Below, piece after piece: positions 24,987 to 34,000 of a stretch of 64,000 bases of DNA (position 1 is its first letter; each line of letters starts with the position of its first letter). The stretch covers positions 682,001 through 746,000 of the forward strand of contig NZ_CP060393.1 of the NCBI RefSeq assembly GCF_014274685.1, read 5' to 3'. The notes under the pieces were generated by a model, which did no database searches, was not told where the DNA came from, and was given only the letters and a program-made list of their open reading frames with translations. The stretch is from Edaphobacter sp. 4G125. GTDB taxonomy: Bacteria; Acidobacteriota; Terriglobia; Terriglobales; Acidobacteriaceae. The position numbers were made by a program, and so were the translations under genes.

Positions 24987-27959
24987 ATGTCTACGACAAC
25001 CCCTACCTCCGCTACGCCCTTTACCATTCTTCCCAGCTCACACGCCCGTGCGCACGAGACCTTTCCTCAAGCTGTGCAGCTTGAGCAGGCACTTCGCCAG
25101 AAGGTTCGGGGCGAGGTGCGCTTCGATGAAGCCTCCCGCGCTCTCTATGCGACCGATGCTTCCAACTATCGACATATCCCGATCGGCCTCGTCATCCCTC
25201 GCGATGAAGAGGATGTCATCGCTGCCGTTTCTGTTTGCCGTGAGTTTAAGGCTCCCATCCTCTCGCGCGGCGGAGGGACATCGCTCGCCGGTCAGTGCAC
25301 GAACTTTGCCGTCATTTTTGATTTTTCGAAGTACATGAACAAGATGGGACCGGTTGATCCGGTTACTCGGACGGTGCGCGTGCAACCCGGTATTGTGCTT
25401 GATCGTGTGCGCGAAGCGGCAGAGAAGCATGCTCTTACGTATGCTCCCGACCCGGCCACACACTCGCGCTGCACCATCGGCGGCATGATTGGGAATAACT
25501 CGTGCGGCGTCCACGCACTGATGGGTGGAAAGACTGTTGACAACATCCATTCGCTCGACATCCTTTTATACGATGGAACACGCCTTACTGTGGGACAGAC
25601 TCCTGATCGTGAGATCGCCGGTCATATTCAATCAGGCGGCAGAATTGGCGGCATCTATTCTTCGCTCAAAATCCTTCGCGATACCTACGGTAACCTCGTC
25701 CGCCAGAAGTTTCCCAACATTCCGCGTCGTGTCTCGGGATTCAACCTGGATGAGCTGCTTCCAGAGAACAACTTTAACCTCGCGCGCGCCCTGGTCGGAA
25801 GCGAAGGAACCTGTGCCATCATTCTTGGAGCGACGCTCAATCTCGTCGAATCTCCACAGTTCCGCACATTGGTTGGCGTGGGGTTTGAAGATGTCTTCAT
25901 TGCTGCCGATCATGTTCCGCTCGTCTTGACCCACAAGCCCATTGGTCTTGAAGGTATGGATGGCCTTCTACTCGATTCACTGCGCGCTAAACAGAAAGCG
26001 CTCGACGATATTCCTCTGCTGCCCGAGGGGCGAGGCTTTCTCCTTGCCGAGTTCGGCGGCAATTCGCAGGTCGAATCCGATCAACGCGCCCATGACTTCG
26101 CTGTTGCGATGAATGGAGTGGCCGAGGCACGCATCTATAGCCATGCTGAAGCGCATCGTGTCTGGGCCATTCGTGAATCAGGCCTCGGTGCCACAGCCTT
26201 CGTTCCCGGCAAGCGCACGGGGTGGGAGGGTTGGGAGGACGCCGCGGTTGCACCCGAACAGCTTGGCTCCTACCTGCGCTCGCTGTACAGGCTGATGGAG
26301 CAGTACGGCTATTGGAGCCCGATGTATGGACACTTCGGCCAGGGCTGTGTCCATATGCGGCTTAGTTTCGATCTCGAGACAGAAAAAGGTATTCTCGATT
26401 TTCGCCGCTTCATGGATGAGGCTGCTGATATCGCTATCGCTCATGGTGGTTCGCTCTCTGGCGAGCACGGTGATGGGCAGGCCCGCGGCGCTCTTCTGCC
26501 CAAGATGTTCGGCCCCGAACTGATGGAAGCTTTCCGCACCTTTAAGCGCATCTGGGACCCCGACAACAAACTCAATCCCAACAAGATGATTGATGGTCAT
26601 GAGATCCATGAAGATCTCCGCCTCGGAGCGGACTATGCTCCATGGGAGCCGGAGACGCACTTCGCCTTCGCTTCGGATAATGGTTCCTTCGCTCGTGCAA
26701 CATTGCGTTGCGTCGGTGTTGGAGCGTGTCGCAAGGCCGATGCCGGAACCATGTGCCCCAGCTACATGGCAACCGGGGAGGAGCAGCACTCCACACGTGG
26801 ACGCGCTCATATGCTTTGGGAGCTCATGCAGCGCGAAGTGCTCCCGAAGGACTGGGCTAACGAACAAGTTCGCGAGTCGCTCGATCTTTGTCTTTCCTGC
26901 AAGGCCTGTCGTTCTGAGTGTCCTGTAAGCGTCGATATGGCTACCTACAAAGCCGAGTTTCTTTCGCACCATTACGAGCATCACTCGCGTCCGCTTGCGC
27001 ATTATGCTTTCGGCCGGATCGATCGCTTCGCCCGCCTGGCCTCCATCGCTCCTGGAATCGTCAATTTCATCAATGGACTTCCCGGTATCTCGCACCTGAT
27101 GAAGGAAGTGCTACACATCCACCCCAGCCGCAAGTTTCCGCGTTTCTCGCGTCCATTTACGCCGGATCGTCGCATGGCCCGTGACGCCAGCCGCCTGCGC
27201 GGAGATCGCCGCACTGCTGCATCTGCTGAAGCGCCGAGGGTCTTTCTCTGGGCCGATACCTTCAACAACTACTTCCATCCGGTTACCATGCGAGCGGCCT
27301 ACAAGGTTCTTACCGATGCCGGTTTCCAGATCACGGTTCCTAATCGCCATCTCTGCTGCGGACGACCACTCTACGACTTTGGCATGCTGGATACTGCAAA
27401 GCAGTATCTGGAGAAGGTGCTCGATGCTCTTACTCCTCAGATTGAAGCTGGGACTCCCGTTGTCGTGCTCGAGCCCAGTTGCGCCTCTGTCTTTCGCGAT
27501 GAGCTTACAAACCTCATCCCCAACGATCCCCGCGCTCAGAAGCTCCGCTCACAGGTCTATCTTCTTAGCGAGTTCCTGGTGAAGTTCGCACCGGATTATC
27601 AGCCCCCGCGTGTCGACCAAAAGATCGTCGTTCACGGCCACTGCCATCACAAAGCTATGACCGGTATTGGCGAGCATGGCATGACTGATGAGATCAAATT
27701 GCTCCGCGCAACCGGCGCTGATGTCCAGGTGCTCGATTCCGGTTGCTGCGGTATGGCTGGACCCTTTGGGTTCGAAAAAGACAAGTATGAGGTCTCGCAG
27801 AATTTAGGTGAGCGTGTTCTACTTCCAGCGGTTCGCAATAATCCCGAGGCAATCATCGTTTCTGACGGCTTCAGCTGCTGTGAGCAAATTACACAGAACA
27901 CCAATGCGAGACCGAAGCATTTAGCTGAAGTGTTAGCCGGTAACGACAACCATCGCTGA
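24987..27959 (+). CDS. ydiJ: D-2-hydroxyglutarate dehydrogenase, YdiJ-like FAD/4Fe-4S/CCG fusion
   Basis: A 990-residue flavo-iron-sulphur enzyme. The N-terminal half is the FAD-binding (PCMH) domain with SRGGGTSLAGQCTN and a FAD-oxidase C domain (SGEHGDGQARGALLPKMFG). A ferredoxin-like cluster region follows (CRKADAGTMCPSY and CLSCKACRSECP), then two CCG domains (HLCCGRPLYD and SGCCGMAGPFG). This order and length match YdiJ (about 1018 residues), which oxidises D-2-hydroxyglutarate to 2-oxoglutarate. It lies 172 bases after hglS on the same strand, so the pair would carry 2-oxoadipate to 2-oxoglutarate. Confidence 0.88.
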   Translation: MSTTTPTSATPFTILPSSHARAHETFPQAVQLEQALRQKVRGEVRFDEASRALYATDASNYRHIPIGLVIPRDEEDVIAAVSVCREFKAPILSRGGGTSLAGQCTNFAVIFDFSKYMNKMGPVDPVTRTVRVQPGIVLDRVREAAEKHALTYAPDPATHSRCTIGGMIGNNSCGVHALMGGKTVDNIHSLDILLYDGTRLTVGQTPDREIAGHIQSGGRIGGIYSSLKILRDTYGNLVRQKFPNIPRRVSGFNLDELLPENNFNLARALVGSEGTCAIILGATLNLVESPQFRTLVGVGFEDVFIAADHVPLVLTHKPIGLEGMDGLLLDSLRAKQKALDDIPLLPEGRGFLLAEFGGNSQVESDQRAHDFAVAMNGVAEARIYSHAEAHRVWAIRESGLGATAFVPGKRTGWEGWEDAAVAPEQLGSYLRSLYRLMEQYGYWSPMYGHFGQGCVHMRLSFDLETEKGILDFRRFMDEAADIAIAHGGSLSGEHGDGQARGALLPKMFGPELMEAFRTFKRIWDPDNKLNPNKMIDGHEIHEDLRLGADYAPWEPETHFAFASDNGSFARATLRCVGVGACRKADAGTMCPSYMATGEEQHSTRGRAHMLWELMQREVLPKDWANEQVRESLDLCLSCKACRSECPVSVDMATYKAEFLSHHYEHHSRPLAHYAFGRIDRFARLASIAPGIVNFINGLPGISHLMKEVLHIHPSRKFPRFSRPFTPDRRMARDASRLRGDRRTAASAEAPRVFLWADTFNNYFHPVTMRAAYKVLTDAGFQITVPNRHLCCGRPLYDFGMLDTAKQYLEKVLDALTPQIEAGTPVVVLEPSCASVFRDELTNLIPNDPRAQKLRSQVYLLSEFLVKFAPDYQPPRVDQKIVVHGHCHHKAMTGIGEHGMTDEIKLLRATGADVQVLDSGCCGMAGPFGFEKDKYEVSQNLGERVLLPAVRNNPEAIIVSDGFSCCEQITQNTNARPKHLAEVLAGNDNHR

Positions 27960-27996
27960 CATTGTCATCTTGAGCGAAGTACAGCGGAGAGTCTGC
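27959..27996. repeat. Diverged inverted copy of the 'gtcat..gagcgaag' repeat
   Basis: The segment cattgtcatcttgagcgaag tacagcggagagtctgcc is related in reverse orientation to the unit at 207-246. It begins directly at the ydiJ stop codon. Confidence 0.4.
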
Positions 27997-28054
27997 CCTG
28001 GGCGAGCCGAATGGGAAGGACCTGCATTGTGGTTGTAGCAAGCAGACCTCACAC

Positions 28055-28386
28055 AAAAGCGAAGGGCGGTCACCCTTACGGATGGCCGCCCTCATCTTCC
28101 GATTTTCGAAGATCCGGTTCGGCACCGAACCCGAGCGACCTGTTCTCTTAGTTCCGTCTGGTACTTGCGAACCGAAGTCCGCCTTTCCCAACCGTTCCTA
28201 CGATTACCGTCACTCAAAGAACTCTCTCGGCTCTATCGTCCTGCAACCAGCGTCCTGGCTACTTGACTCGATTCCTTCTGGCTGGTTCCCTCTAGCTTCC
28301 CTTGCGGGCCGCCTGAATTTTCCTTCCAGATCCTCGCGGATAGTTCCTTGTTTGTCCTCTCCTGCTGGAGGATTGCTCCCCCGGTG
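28055..28386 (-). ncRNA. Candidate structured non-coding RNA downstream of relA/spoT
   Basis: About 330 bases with no credible protein in any frame but a complete transcription unit on the minus strand. The promoter is TTGCCT (28415-28420) and TAATAT (28393-28398), 16 bases apart. Strong stems follow: AACCAGC pairing with GCTGGTT, GGTTCGG with CCGAACC (28116-28131) closing a tight loop, and ATCTTC with GAAGAT. The unit ends in the hairpin GGGCGGCCA...TGACCGCCC (28064-28091) followed by TTCGCTTTTGTG, a terminator-like end. I do not recognise the family: it lacks the conserved words of RNase P RNA, tmRNA, 6S and SRP RNA. It is convergent with ydiJ. Confidence 0.5.
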
Positions 28387-28392
28387 AAAGTG

Positions 28393-28420
28393 ATATTACT
28401 CCCGAATGAATTTGAGGCAA
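28393..28420 (-). promoter_or_regulatory. Promoter of the candidate ncRNA
   Basis: On the minus strand TTGCCT and TAATAT are separated by 16 bases, with a start expected near 28386. No open reading frame follows, which is why the transcript is read as RNA. Confidence 0.5.
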
Positions 28421-28514
28421 GAGCTATTTGCATGTGGAAATACGCGGGTTTTGTGGGAGATGTGGATATTTTTGATCGTTTGCTCCATGCGTGGTGCAAA
28501 CAGTTGGGAAGAGA

Positions 28515-30923
28515 TCAAATCTTCTGCACTCTCTGAACCTCACGCACTCCAGGGACGCGGCGAAGGCGTTCGACCAGGCGGTTCAGATGACGCACATCTG
28601 TCGCTTCAATCACGAAGTCGACCATAGCCTGTCCATCAGGAAGCGGCTTTGTATCCACGCTTCGAATATTCGTTCCGTCGTCAGAGATGATGGCCGTGAA
28701 CTCTTTCAACATTCCGGTGCGGTCTTCGCAGAAGACGGTTAGTTTCACCGGATAGGTCTGGGCTTTGATCGAACCGGATTCTGTCGGCATTGGTGCCCAT
28801 TCCACCTGAATCCGGCGGTCGGACTCATAGAGCAGGTTCTGGACGTTGGGACAGCTTCGTGCATGGACCGCGACACCTTTGCCGCGAGTGACGTAGCCGA
28901 TAATCTCCTCACCGCGGATCGGGTTACAACATCTTGCCCGGTAGACCAGCAGGTCGTCCTGTCCTTCCACCTGCAGGGACTCCGAACCTCGGCTGAAGAA
29001 GACGCGCTTGACGGCTTCCGACATCTGCCCCACTGCGTTGCCGACTATTCCTGGTTCAGCCTGCGTAGTTTCGACGGCAGCCGTTGAGCCTGGCTCGAGC
29101 TTATTCAGTACTTGTCGCGCGGAGTATTTGCCGAAGCCCACAGCGGCCAGCAGCTCAGCTTCGCTGGTCATGCCATACTCTCCGGCCACGCGATCGTAGT
29201 CAGCACTCGAGTAGTGGCTCAGGGCGATCTTGTATTTGCGTGCTTCGCGATCCAGCAGCTTGCGGCCAATCTCCATCGCGCGTTGGCGCTGATGTTCATT
29301 AAGCCAGTGCTTGATCTTGTTGCGCGCCTTGGAGCTCTTGGTAAAGCTCAGCCAGTCGCGGCTTGGAGTATGTCCGGTCTGCGTCGTGATCTCGACGATA
29401 TCGCCGTTCTTCAGCCGAGTCCGCAGGGGAACGATTCGGCCATTTACCTTCGCGCCGACTGTAGTGTTTCCAACCTCGGTATGAATCGAATAGGCAAAAT
29501 CGATCGGGCTGGCATCCTTCGGCAGAACGACGACCTTACCCTTCGGTGTAAAGGTGTAGACCTCTTCCGGGTACAGGTCGATCTTCAGCGTCGACATGAA
29601 CTCGTTGGGGTCGGTCATTTCGCGCTGCCACTCCATCAGCTGACGAACCCAGGCGAGCCTCTGCTCGTCCTTTGCACTGACGTTGTCATCTGCCTTGTAC
29701 TTCCAGTGTGCCGCGATGCCCTCTTCGGCCACGCGATGCATGTCTTCGGTGCGGATCTGTACCTCAAACTGATGTCCGCCTTCTGCGATCAGCGTGGTAT
29801 GCAGCGACTGATAGAGGTTCGGTCGCGGCATCGCGATAAAGTCCTTGATGCGCCCCGGTACCGGCCGCCAGATCGAGTGCAGCAAGCCTAGCAGGGCGTA
29901 GCAATCCTGCACGGTCTTAGTAATCACGCGAACCGCCAGCAAGTCGTATACCTGATCGACAGGGATTCTTTGGTCCTGCAGTTTTTGCTGGATCGAATAG
30001 AGTCGCTTGATACGCCACTCTACGCGGCCTTCGATCTTAAACTCGCGCAGCTTATCTTCCAGTCGTGCGACGATCTTCTTCAGGAACTCCTCACCCGCTC
30101 CACGCAACGCATCGACTTCAGTCGAAACCTGCTCATAGGTGAACGGATCGGTATAGCGGAAGGCCAGATCTTCAAGCTCGCCACGCAGTTTGCCCATGCC
30201 GAGCCGGTGCGCCAGAGGAGCAAAGATCTCCAGCGTCTCGCGTGCGATCTTCTGCTGTTTCTCCGGCTTCAGGTGCTCAAGCGTCCGCATATTGTGTAGG
30301 CGGTCGGCCAATTTGATGATGACCACGCGAACATCGGTGACCATGGCCAGCAGCATTTTGCGGATGTTTTCGGCTTGGTGGTCCTCGCGGTTGGCAAACT
30401 TGATCTTGTCTAGCTTGGTAACGCCTTCGACGATGTGGGCGACCTGTTCACCGAAACGTTTGGCGATTTCGGCGGAAGTGACATCCGTATCTTCGACTGC
30501 ATCGTGCAGCAGACCGGCGGCGATGGCCGTGGAGTCCATCTTCAGCTCGGCCAGCACCTGACCAACTTCAAGCGGATGAATCACATAGGGCTCGCCGCTG
30601 GCTCGTTTCTGTCCCTCATGTTGTTGCAGGCAGAAATCCCATGCCTTTCGGATAATCCCCAGATCATCCGCAGGACGGTTCTGGTGAACCGTGTCCAGAA
30701 GCTTTTGGAACTTTTCATCGATCGTGTGGATCTCTTCGGTTGCGAATCCCTGAAGATGCGAGGCAGACGACGGTGTGGTCAAGCCGCCGGAGGAAACTCC
30801 CGCCAACGGAGCAGCCTTGGGCTCAACGTTTGCAGGGCTATCTGGAGTCTCCGGGTGGCCGTTCGAGTCATGCGAGTCTGGCTCGGAGCCGGCCTGCTTG
30901 GGGGCCGGATTAGCGATTGCCAT
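28515..30923 (-). CDS. relA: Bifunctional (p)ppGpp synthetase/hydrolase (RelA/SpoT, Rel type)
   Basis: An 802-residue stringent-response enzyme. After a 65-residue disordered start come the HD hydrolase domain (AAGLLHDAVEDTDVT), the synthetase domain with the RIKD signature (PGRIKDFIAMPRPNLYQS) typical of bifunctional Rel/SpoT rather than RelA-only enzymes, a TGS domain (YTFTPKGKVVVLPKDASPID), a zinc-finger/helical region (RCCNPIRGEEIIGYV) and a C-terminal ACT domain. It makes and degrades (p)ppGpp on ribosomes and in the cytosol. It stands alone, divergent from the FecR gene. Whether it is the only long RSH gene cannot be told here. Confidence 0.95.
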   Translation of the reverse strand: MAIANPAPKQAGSEPDSHDSNGHPETPDSPANVEPKAAPLAGVSSGGLTTPSSASHLQGFATEEIHTIDEKFQKLLDTVHQNRPADDLGIIRKAWDFCLQQHEGQKRASGEPYVIHPLEVGQVLAELKMDSTAIAAGLLHDAVEDTDVTSAEIAKRFGEQVAHIVEGVTKLDKIKFANREDHQAENIRKMLLAMVTDVRVVIIKLADRLHNMRTLEHLKPEKQQKIARETLEIFAPLAHRLGMGKLRGELEDLAFRYTDPFTYEQVSTEVDALRGAGEEFLKKIVARLEDKLREFKIEGRVEWRIKRLYSIQQKLQDQRIPVDQVYDLLAVRVITKTVQDCYALLGLLHSIWRPVPGRIKDFIAMPRPNLYQSLHTTLIAEGGHQFEVQIRTEDMHRVAEEGIAAHWKYKADDNVSAKDEQRLAWVRQLMEWQREMTDPNEFMSTLKIDLYPEEVYTFTPKGKVVVLPKDASPIDFAYSIHTEVGNTTVGAKVNGRIVPLRTRLKNGDIVEITTQTGHTPSRDWLSFTKSSKARNKIKHWLNEHQRQRAMEIGRKLLDREARKYKIALSHYSSADYDRVAGEYGMTSEAELLAAVGFGKYSARQVLNKLEPGSTAAVETTQAEPGIVGNAVGQMSEAVKRVFFSRGSESLQVEGQDDLLVYRARCCNPIRGEEIIGYVTRGKGVAVHARSCPNVQNLLYESDRRIQVEWAPMPTESGSIKAQTYPVKLTVFCEDRTGMLKEFTAIISDDGTNIRSVDTKPLPDGQAMVDFVIEATDVRHLNRLVERLRRVPGVREVQRVQKI

Positions 30924-31086
30924 AGGTCATTATAGGCCGTATGTGCAAGCATTTCCCAATAGCCAGCTAACGGAGAGGTTCTAGCTACTCAAAAGAACCT
31001 TCCAAAGAGCATCTTTCTTGAAAGACCAAATATCTAAACTGGGAGTATACTTTCTCCGCCTGCCGAGTCGGCAAGCCAGGTGCTCT

Positions 31087-32811
31087 ATGCGAGGGAACTG
31101 GATCGCGGCCGCAATTTTCGTTGGGTTGTCGACTGGACTCGTTGCCCAGGAGAAGATCTCAACCTCCGCAAATAGCGTAGAGACAAAGTTTTCTGACACC
31201 CCCAGCCAGACCCATCCTGTACAAACACCGCAAAACCCTGTCGCTACTTCGAATACAACAACCTCTCCTGGCGATTCCTATGTACGCATGGTGCGGCTAA
31301 GTCAGGCACAGGGAAAAATTGGATTTGATCGCGGCAATGGCAAGGTCGAGGGGGCCGTGCCGAATATGCCTCTTGTGCAGAATGCTCGGCTGGCGACCTT
31401 TGATGGTTATGCTGAAGTCGAGTTTGAAGACGGTAGCTCTCTACGGGTTCCAGAAAACTCGCAGGTGAACTTCCCGCAGCTTATTCGGCATAGCAGCGGA
31501 GCCACGGCAACAACTGTTCAACTGCTGAAGGGGACGATGTACCTCAGTCTTGAGAAGACAAAAGGAAACGAGTTCACGATTAAGGCAAACGGCACAACCG
31601 TGAACGTCGAACCCGGGACGCACCTTCGCCTTGAGACGGAAGGGAAAAAGACGACCCTGGCTGTCTTCAGTGGTAAAGCTGCAATGCAGGCGGGCTCATG
31701 GTCCACAACAGTGAGCAAGAAACAAACCGCCGTTTATGACCCCGCTGTTTCGCCGGAAAAGATCGAGGTCACCAAGAAGATCGAAGAAGCTTCTTACGAC
31801 GATTGGGACAAGGACTCGATCAAATATCACGATCGCTATGCGAAGGCCAAAGCCTTTACCGGATCGTCGTACATGTACGGTGTCTCCGATATGAACTACT
31901 ACGGGGCCTTCATGAACGTCGGAGGCTGTGGGTCATTCTGGCGACCATACTTTGCCAATGCGGCCTGGGACCCTTATGGCAACGGGGTGTGGGCGTGGTA
32001 TCAGGGTGCCGGTTACTCCTGGGTCTCACCTTACCCATGGGGATGGCTTCCTTATCACTCCGGCTCCTGGGCCTTCTGCCCTGGAGTGGGCTGGGGCTGG
32101 CAACCGGGTTCATCCTGGATAGGGTTGGCGAATGGAACGCCGCTGATTGCTGGAAGACCGATTCCCAGTAAGCCTGGAACACCGCAAACGTCACGCGGAG
32201 GGATAACTCTTAGACCGCCCGGACCGGTACGCCCTGGCACGACACCGAAAGATACGCTACTTCCTGCGAACCGCACTCCACTGGTCTTTTCAAGGGTGGA
32301 TCGTCCCGGTAACTTCGTTTTCGAGAAAAACTCAGCAGGTCTTGGTGTTCCGCGAGGTACCTGGGGAGGCCTGCACGGCATCTCCAGTCATGTCGAGCAC
32401 AGAGGATTCGTCAACCGTGAGGTCTATATGCCGCCTGCGGCTCCGCAAGGTGTGCCAAATCGTGAGACTGCAGCGAACCGCATAGCCACACCCGGTGTTG
32501 TGCATCCGGGATTACCGAACGGATCTCATCAAAACGCACAGTCCTGGCGATCTGAATCGAATAACCCATCCAACTCGTTCCGCAATGAACACGCAGGAAA
32601 TGCTCCATCTGGATCATGGCATGGAGGAGCTTCTGCTTCTGGAGGTGGAGGGTTCCGTGGCGGAAACGGCGGCTCAATGGATAGCGGAAGCGGCTTCCAC
32701 GGAGGTGGTGGCTCAGTGGGTGGCGCAGGCGGTTTCCATGGTGGTGGTGGTGGCGGAGGCGGTGTACCCAGCGGCGGTTCAAGCAGCAATAGTGCTGGCG
32801 GGCACAAGTAA
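31087..32811 (+). CDS. FecR-domain exported protein with Trp/Gly-rich middle
   Basis: A 574-residue exported protein starting at the ATG at 31087 (MRGNWIAAAIFVGLSTGLVAQ is a signal peptide). A FecR domain spans about 80-225 (VEFEDGSSLRVPENSQV, GTMYLSLEKTKGNEFTIKA). A Trp/Tyr/Pro/Gly-rich section follows, with repeated WVSPYPWGWLPYHSGSW-like words as in the DUF6600 family. The last 100 residues are a glycine/serine-rich tail. Here FecR is not paired with an ECF sigma factor, so it is more likely a cell-envelope or surface protein than an anti-sigma regulator. The gene is divergent from relA/spoT. Confidence 0.8.
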   Translation: MRGNWIAAAIFVGLSTGLVAQEKISTSANSVETKFSDTPSQTHPVQTPQNPVATSNTTTSPGDSYVRMVRLSQAQGKIGFDRGNGKVEGAVPNMPLVQNARLATFDGYAEVEFEDGSSLRVPENSQVNFPQLIRHSSGATATTVQLLKGTMYLSLEKTKGNEFTIKANGTTVNVEPGTHLRLETEGKKTTLAVFSGKAAMQAGSWSTTVSKKQTAVYDPAVSPEKIEVTKKIEEASYDDWDKDSIKYHDRYAKAKAFTGSSYMYGVSDMNYYGAFMNVGGCGSFWRPYFANAAWDPYGNGVWAWYQGAGYSWVSPYPWGWLPYHSGSWAFCPGVGWGWQPGSSWIGLANGTPLIAGRPIPSKPGTPQTSRGGITLRPPGPVRPGTTPKDTLLPANRTPLVFSRVDRPGNFVFEKNSAGLGVPRGTWGGLHGISSHVEHRGFVNREVYMPPAAPQGVPNRETAANRIATPGVVHPGLPNGSHQNAQSWRSESNNPSNSFRNEHAGNAPSGSWHGGASASGGGGFRGGNGGSMDSGSGFHGGGGSVGGAGGFHGGGGGGGGVPSGGSSSNSAGGHK

Positions 32812-32909
32812 TACTTTCTACGGCGAAAATCGCGATTGAACATAAAGAGCGCTGCAGATAGTGCTCATCTCTGAGGCAGCTGCGTAAAGCCCAAGCCTCA
32901 TCTTTTCGG

Positions 32910-32939
32910 TTGACATGCAACCATTTGGTTGCCTATTGT
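32910..32939 (+). promoter_or_regulatory. Promoter with embedded ArsR operator
   Basis: TTGACA (32910-32915) and TATTGT (32934-32939) are 18 bases apart. The spacer holds GCAACCATTTGGTTGC (32917-32932), two seven-base arms around TT, exactly where a repressor would block polymerase. The start would fall at about 32946, two bases before the ATG at 32948, so the message is probably leaderless or nearly so. Confidence 0.75.
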
Positions 32940-32947
32940 CTATAGCA

Positions 32948-33271
32948 ATGGATGCGGATCTCGTCTTCCGGGCTTTAGCAGACCCAACCCGTAGGCAACT
33001 GCTGGATCGGTTGTTTGAACAGAACGGCCAAACGTTGAATGAGCTGTGTGCGGAGATGGAGATGACGCGGCAGGCAGTCTCCAAGCATCTGGCCTTGCTG
33101 GAAGAAGCAAACCTTATCGTTACGCGCAAACACGGACGCGACAAGCTGCATTACCTGAATCCTGTTCCGATCCATGAGATCGCAGATCGCTGGATCGGGA
33201 AGTATGAACGGGCACGGCTCGATGTACTGAGCGAACTGAAGAAGAAGCTGGAAGGAGAAGAGCATGGCTGA
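32948..33271 (+). CDS. ArsR-family winged-helix repressor
   Basis: A 107-residue regulator beginning MDADLVFRALADPTRRQLLD, the usual start of the ArsR subgroup paired with AHSA1 proteins. An ATG at 32915 is ruled out because it lies in the -35 box. The recognition helix is in MTRQAVSKHLALLEEANLI. No metal-binding cysteine motif is present (the only cysteine precedes the helix-turn-helix), so it is not a classical arsenic sensor. It overlaps the AHSA1 gene by eight bases and probably represses both from the palindrome in its promoter. Confidence 0.92.
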   Translation: MDADLVFRALADPTRRQLLDRLFEQNGQTLNELCAEMEMTRQAVSKHLALLEEANLIVTRKHGRDKLHYLNPVPIHEIADRWIGKYERARLDVLSELKKKLEGEEHG

Positions 33272-33740
33272 GCCAATCACAAAAGGCGAACGTTTTGTTT
33301 ATGTCATCTGCATCCGCACCACAGCCGAGAAACTGTGGGACGCACTGACGAAGCCGGAATTTACACGCAGATACTGGGCCGAGACTTGGCAAGACTCCGC
33401 TTGGGAGAAGGGATCGTCCTGGAAGCTGATGATTCCCGATGGTCGTGTGGGAGACAGCGGAGAAGTCGTCGAGATCGATCGGCCGCGCCGACTGGTATTG
33501 AACTGGCAGAATCAGTTCATTCCCGAGATGAAGGCCGAAGGCGTTTCGCGCTGCAGCTTCGAGCTGGAGCAACAGGGCGATATGGTCAAACTCACGGTAG
33601 CTCACTCCATTGAGGTCCCTGGATCAAAGCTGCTGGGAGCTGTCTCGACCGGTTGGCCGTCGATTCTTTCAAGCCTCAAGAGCATGCTCGAAACCGGCGA
33701 GCCGCTTGAAGCAACGACGAAGTGGCCAAAGGGAATGTAG
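33264..33740 (+). CDS. SRPBCC / AHSA1-like protein
   Basis: A 158-residue START-like domain protein of the bacterial AHSA1 (DUF/Polyketide_cyc-related) group. Typical features are the opening ...VYVICIRTTAEKLWDALTKPEF, WEKGSSWKL in the sheet region and the C-terminal helix GWPSILSSLKSMLETGE. The fold makes a deep hydrophobic pocket; the ligand is unknown. Encoded with its ArsR partner in overlapping frames, the usual arrangement for this pair. Confidence 0.9.
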   Translation: MAEPITKGERFVYVICIRTTAEKLWDALTKPEFTRRYWAETWQDSAWEKGSSWKLMIPDGRVGDSGEVVEIDRPRRLVLNWQNQFIPEMKAEGVSRCSFELEQQGDMVKLTVAHSIEVPGSKLLGAVSTGWPSILSSLKSMLETGEPLEATTKWPKGM

Positions 33741-33747
33741 AAACAAG

Positions 33748-33779
33748 GCGAGATGGAGATGCGGTGCATTCCATCTCGC
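33748..33779 (+). terminator. Hairpin after the AHSA1 gene
   Basis: GCGAGATGGA and TCCATCTCGC flank a 12-base loop, starting eight bases after the stop codon, followed by TTCTCT. It is a probable intrinsic or partly Rho-assisted terminator. Confidence 0.55.
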
Positions 33780-33820
33780 TTCTCTATGGCGGCTGTTGTG
33801 AATTGATTTTGGCTTGATCT

Positions 33821-33852
33821 TATAGTCGAATACCGATATAGTCGTAATCCGA
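33821..33852. repeat. Tandem 16-base direct repeat upstream of the alpha/beta hydrolase
   Basis: TATAGTCGAATACCGA is followed at once by TATAGTCGTAATCCGA, with 13 of 16 positions equal. Tandem half-sites 85-115 bases before a coding start are a common arrangement for response-regulator or activator binding. Confidence 0.4.
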
Positions 33853-34000
33853 TCAATAAACGCCACAAGCCCAACGCGCTTTGACAGCTGTTTCTTTGCA
33901 ATTCGGTTGGATTGAACTCGTGAGAATGAGGTGATGTCTGGATATCGACTACGTTGTTTCTCCGGCAATTATCCTGCTTGTTGGAATTCTTATCATTTGG

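Noticed and set aside
28055-28386. RNase P RNA as identity of the structured RNA
   Set aside because: The words GGAAGGAAAATTCAGGC and GTAAGGGTGA slightly resemble conserved RNase P blocks, but the GAGGAAAGTCC, ACAGAA and GCGGTAAGAGCGCACC blocks are missing and the GTAAGGGTGA lies in the terminator loop.
28082-28387. A 101-codon plus-strand frame in the relA-ydiJ gap
   Set aside because: No ribosome site, unusual Ser/Pro/Arg composition, and the other strand carries promoter, stems and terminator of an RNA unit.
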